Assembly (NCBI GenBank): GCA_003499325.1
Contig: DNIP01000034.1
Coordinates: 1-8,923 of the forward strand
DNA: 8,923 nucleotides
Reading direction: 5' to 3'
DNA from: Oscillospiraceae bacterium
GTDB lineage: Bacteria; Bacillota; Clostridia; Oscillospirales; Acutalibacteraceae
Under the pieces are notes generated by a model that saw nothing but the letters and a program-made list of their open reading frames with translations, made no database searches and had not been told where the DNA came from. This document shows, one piece after another, positions 6,270 to 8,923 of this stretch; the first letter of the stretch is position 1, and the number at the start of each line of letters is the position of its first letter. The position numbers and the translations under genes are program-made.

Positions 6270-7778
6270 ATGAACATTTGTACAGCAATCCAACAATTAA
6301 TCGATTATTCCGTTAACAATAACCTGATCACAAAGGATGACGAGCTGGTCGTCCGCAATATGCTGATGGACGCGCTGCGCGTCAGTGATTGGGAAGAACC
6401 GTCAGCGGATGATAGTACAGGAAAAACCGACGCGTCGGTAGATGATGTCCTCAAGCCCTTGATCGACTACGCGTGCGAGCACGGTGTGATCGAGGATACC
6501 ACCGCTAACCGCGACCTGTTCGACACCAAGCTCATGGGGATCGTCACCCCCATGCCGCGCGAGATCATCCGCGATTTTTGGGCGGAATACGAGAAGTCGC
6601 CCGAGGCGGCGACCGATTGGTATTTTGATATCAGCAAAAAGCTCAATTATGTCCGCGCGGGCAGGATCGCTAAGGATTTGAAATGGACGTATCAGGGCGA
6701 GTACGGCACGCTCGACATCACCATTAACCGCTCAAAGCCCGAGAAGGATCCGCGCGATATCGCCAAGGCGGGCGCGACCAGATCCGCCGCGTACCCCAAG
6801 TGTCAGCTCTGTGCCGAGAACATGGGCTACGCGGGTCGGCAGGATCATCCCGCGCGCCAGAATCTGCGCCCCATCCCGATTAAGATCGACGAGGGCGACT
6901 GGTATCTGCAATATTCGCCCTACGGCTATTATCACGAGCACTGCATCGTGTTCAACAGTAAGCATATCCCGATGGTGATCGACGCAGCGGTGTTCCGCAA
7001 GCTGTTTGATTTCATCGGACAATTCCCGCATTATTTCGTCGGCTCCAATGCCGATCTGCCGATCGTCGGCGGCTCCATCCTCTCGCATGAGCACTTCCAG
7101 GGCGGTCACTACACCTTCGCGATGGCGGTCGCGCCCGAGGAATTCGCGTTCACCATGCAGGATTATCCCGACGTCCACGCCGCCACGGTCAAATGGCCGA
7201 TGTCGGTCATCCGCCTTAGAAGCGGCAACAAGGAGCAGCTCGTCAACGCCTGTGCCCATGTGCTGGGGCACTGGCGCGGCTATACCGACGAGGCGGCCAA
7301 CATCCTCGCCTTTACCGACGAGGTGCCGCACAACACTATCACCCCGATCGCCAGAATGAAGGACGGGCTCTATGAGTGCGACCTCGTGCTCCGCAACAAC
7401 CTTACCTCCGAGGACAGACCGCTGGGCGTGTATCACCCGAACCCGACGTTGCACCATATCAAGAAGGAGAATATCGGACTGATCGAGGTCATGGGTCTGG
7501 CGGTACTGCCCGCAAGATTGGCGACCGAGCTGGAAGCCGTCAAGGACGCACTCCTCCACGGCGACGACCTGACCGCGAATCCGCAGACCGCGAGCCATGC
7601 ACAGTGGGCGGCGGAGTTCATGTCCCGCTATCCCTCGTTCAACGCCGACAACGCGATGGATATCATCCATGCGGAGGTAGGCGCGGTATTCGAGCAGGTG
7701 CTCCTCGACGCGGGCGTATTCAAGCGCGACGAAAACGGCTTATCCGCATTCAAAAAGTTCATCGAACAGATCCAATAA
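6270..7778 (+). CDS. galT: UDP-glucose--hexose-1-phosphate uridylyltransferase, class II
   Basis: A 502-residue class II GalT of the Firmicutes type. It exchanges galactose-1-phosphate with UDP-glucose to give UDP-galactose and glucose-1-phosphate. It matches the family 2 active-site signature fully: DLPIVGGSILSHEHFQGG at about residues 262-279. The His-Glu-His (273-275) replaces the His-Pro-His of class I enzymes, and His275 is the presumed uridylylated nucleophile by alignment. A CQLCAENMGYAGR segment (Cys178, Cys181) is another family landmark. The ATG at 6270 follows AAAAGGTGAC closely. It lies 36 bases after galK, with no terminator in the gap. Length is normal for the class. UDP-galactose must be recycled by an epimerase (GalE), which is not encoded in this window. 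Confidence 0.97.
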   Translation: MNICTAIQQLIDYSVNNNLITKDDELVVRNMLMDALRVSDWEEPSADDSTGKTDASVDDVLKPLIDYACEHGVIEDTTANRDLFDTKLMGIVTPMPREIIRDFWAEYEKSPEAATDWYFDISKKLNYVRAGRIAKDLKWTYQGEYGTLDITINRSKPEKDPRDIAKAGATRSAAYPKCQLCAENMGYAGRQDHPARQNLRPIPIKIDEGDWYLQYSPYGYYHEHCIVFNSKHIPMVIDAAVFRKLFDFIGQFPHYFVGSNADLPIVGGSILSHEHFQGGHYTFAMAVAPEEFAFTMQDYPDVHAATVKWPMSVIRLRSGNKEQLVNACAHVLGHWRGYTDEAANILAFTDEVPHNTITPIARMKDGLYECDLVLRNNLTSEDRPLGVYHPNPTLHHIKKENIGLIEVMGLAVLPARLATELEAVKDALLHGDDLTANPQTASHAQWAAEFMSRYPSFNADNAMDIIHAEVGAVFEQVLLDAGVFKRDENGLSAFKKFIEQIQ

Positions 7779-7785
7779 CGAAACA

Positions 7786-7797
7786 GGTGATTTGATG
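7786..7797 (+). promoter_or_regulatory. Ribosome binding site choosing ATG over an adjacent TTG
   Basis: GGTGAT at 7786-7791 is followed by TTG (7792-7794) and then ATG (7795-7797), both in frame. The TTG abuts the ribosome binding site with no spacing, while the ATG has the same 3-base gap seen for the regulator, galK and the last gene. Translation therefore most likely starts at the ATG, with a protein beginning MFDILTIGEM, a normal PfkB start. Confidence 0.75.
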
Positions 7798-8742
7798 TTT
7801 GATATCCTCACGATCGGCGAAATGCTGATCGATCTGACCCAGACGGGCGTATCCGATCAGGGCATCCCCGTCTATACCGCTTTTCCCGGCGGCGCTCCCG
7901 CCAACGTTGCCGTAGCCGCCGCAAGGCTCGGCGCGAACACCTCGTTCATCGGCAAGGTCGGCAACGACGCGTTCGGAAAGCTCCTGGTCGATACCGTTAA
8001 GCAGAACGGCGTCAACGCCGACCATATGATCATCACCGACAAGGCGAACACCACGCTGGCGGTCGTATCCTTGCAGGAGAGCGGCGAGCGTGACTTTGCC
8101 TTTTACCGCAGGGGCTTTGCCGATACACAGCTGTCGGAATCCGAGATCTCCGACGATACGCTCAAAAACACCCATATCCTCCACTTCGGCTCCGTGAGCA
8201 TGACGGAGGATCCCTCCCGCACCGCGACCTTCAACGCCGCTTTAAGGGCGAAGAACTTGGGCGCGACCGTTACCTACGATCCGAACTACCGCGCAAGCCT
8301 GTGGGACAGCCTTGATGACGCGCTGGCACAGATGAAAACGCCCTTGAGCATTGTCGATATATTGAAGATATCCGATGAAGAGCTGCCCCTGCTCGCCGAT
8401 ACCGACGACCCCGAAAAGGGCACGGCATATTTAGCAGATACCTACGGCATCCCGCTGATCCTGCTGACCCTCGGCGCAAAGGGCGCGTACTATCGCTTCG
8501 GCGACCGTACCGGCTTATGCGAGGGCGTCAAGGTCAAGGTCGCCGATACCAACGGCGCAGGCGACACCTTCTTCGGCGCGTTCCTCAGCGGCATGGCGCG
8601 GCTCGGAACATATAAGCCCTCCGAGCTGAGTGAGGACGAGATCAGGGAGCTGGTCATCTTCGCCAACAAAGCGGCGAGCGTCACCACCTCTCGCAGCGGC
8701 GCGATCCCTGCAATGCCGACCTTGGATGAGGTGATGGGATGA
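7795..8742 (+). CDS. PfkB-family sugar kinase, probably fructokinase
   Basis: A 315-residue ribokinase/PfkB-fold kinase. It starts with the typical first strand FDILTIGEMLID. It carries the first PfkB signature, PGGAPANVAVAAARLG (about residues 31-46), and the second, DTNGAGDTFFGAF (251-263), where Asp257 is the catalytic base and GAGD forms the anion hole. The GGAPANVA form and overall length are typical of bacterial fructokinases, which make fructose-6-phosphate. Related 2-keto-3-deoxygluconate or aminoimidazole riboside kinases cannot be ruled out by sequence alone. Context favours fructose: an alpha-galactosidase upstream would release sucrose from raffinose, and the downstream gene resembles a sucrose-splitting enzyme. 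It lies 16 bases after galT and overlaps the next gene by 4 bases. Confidence 0.86.
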   Translation: MFDILTIGEMLIDLTQTGVSDQGIPVYTAFPGGAPANVAVAAARLGANTSFIGKVGNDAFGKLLVDTVKQNGVNADHMIITDKANTTLAVVSLQESGERDFAFYRRGFADTQLSESEISDDTLKNTHILHFGSVSMTEDPSRTATFNAALRAKNLGATVTYDPNYRASLWDSLDDALAQMKTPLSIVDILKISDEELPLLADTDDPEKGTAYLADTYGIPLILLTLGAKGAYYRFGDRTGLCEGVKVKVADTNGAGDTFFGAFLSGMARLGTYKPSELSEDEIRELVIFANKAASVTTSRSGAIPAMPTLDEVMG

Positions 8743-8923
8743 AGCATACCGCACAATGGGAAAAGGAATTCGCCGACCGCTTTGAAGCTCGCTTCGACGA
8801 GCTCAAATGGCTGTACTGCGAGGTTTACAATAACGATATGCAGGCGTTCTACTGGCTGACGGGCGCCATGTATGAATACTATCAAAAGCGCAGGACAGCG
8901 CTCAAAAAGCTCGACCGTCAGCG
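8739..8923 (+). CDS. N-terminal part of an amylosucrase-like GH13 enzyme (runs off the window)
   Basis: The start ATG overlaps the stop of the preceding kinase as ATGA, with GAGGTGAT ending 3 bases before it. That is clear evidence for a real, translationally coupled gene. Only 61 complete codons are visible and the frame stays open to the end. The helical segment FEARFDELKWLYCEVYNN, then the Y-x(2)-R-x(3)-LKKLDRQ run (YYQKRRTALKKLDRQ), resembles the all-helical N-terminal domain of amylosucrases. There HFPKL-type and VYGNN segments are followed by a Y-x(2)-R-x(3)-LK-x(2)-D pattern. An amylosucrase would turn sucrose into alpha-glucan and fructose, which fits an upstream fructokinase. The catalytic barrel is outside the window, so the assignment is provisional; sucrose phosphorylase or another GH13 member is possible. 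Confidence 0.55.
   Translation, partial: MKHTAQWEKEFADRFEARFDELKWLYCEVYNNDMQAFYWLTGAMYEYYQKRRTALKKLDRQ

Overview
The window reads as one co-directional sugar-utilisation cluster: eight genes, all on the + strand, packed with almost no free DNA. The likely host is a low-GC-phylum (Firmicutes) anaerobe of the class Clostridia, probably a gut Ruminococcaceae/Oscillospiraceae-type bacterium with fairly GC-rich coding DNA. This rests on family content: a class II (Firmicutes-type) galactose-1-phosphate uridylyltransferase, a DUF624/YesL membrane protein, a clostridial-type galactokinase motif, an AraC regulator placed beside a GH36 alpha-galactosidase, strong Shine-Dalgarno sequences and a TTG start. 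The species cannot be named from the sequence alone.

Layout. 1-183 is a leader with a TATAAT box at 75-80 lying between the arms of a perfect 10-bp inverted repeat (41-50 / 92-101). 184-1098 encodes an AraC-family regulator. 1120-3309 encodes a cytoplasmic GH36 alpha-galactosidase. 3310-3448 is the only sizeable internal gap. It holds two RNA hairpins and a 12-bp direct repeat whose second copy lies just inside the next gene. 3449-4138 (TTG start) encodes an unrecognised membrane-anchored protein with an outside domain, followed after 3 nt by a DUF624/YesL-like multi-pass membrane protein (4142-4939). Then come galactokinase (4950-6233), class II GalT (6270-7778), a PfkB-family sugar kinase, probably fructokinase (7795-8742), and an ATGA-overlapping gene that runs off the right end (8739-8923). 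That last gene looks like the N-terminal region of an amylosucrase-like GH13 enzyme.

How it fits together (inference from family roles). Raffinose-family oligosaccharides or other alpha-galactosides taken up intact would be cut inside the cell to galactose plus sucrose. GalK and GalT take galactose through the Leloir pathway to glucose-1-phosphate. If the last gene is a sucrose-splitting GH13 enzyme, it would release fructose for the PfkB kinase while making glucan. The AraC regulator is the obvious candidate inducer-responsive activator. Neither a transporter nor galE (UDP-galactose 4-epimerase) is present here, so they must lie outside the window.

The least understood part is the two-gene membrane module (single-pass protein plus YesL-like protein) set between the alpha-galactosidase and the galactokinase, preceded by the structured intercistronic RNA. 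No mobile element, CRISPR array, tRNA or rRNA was seen.
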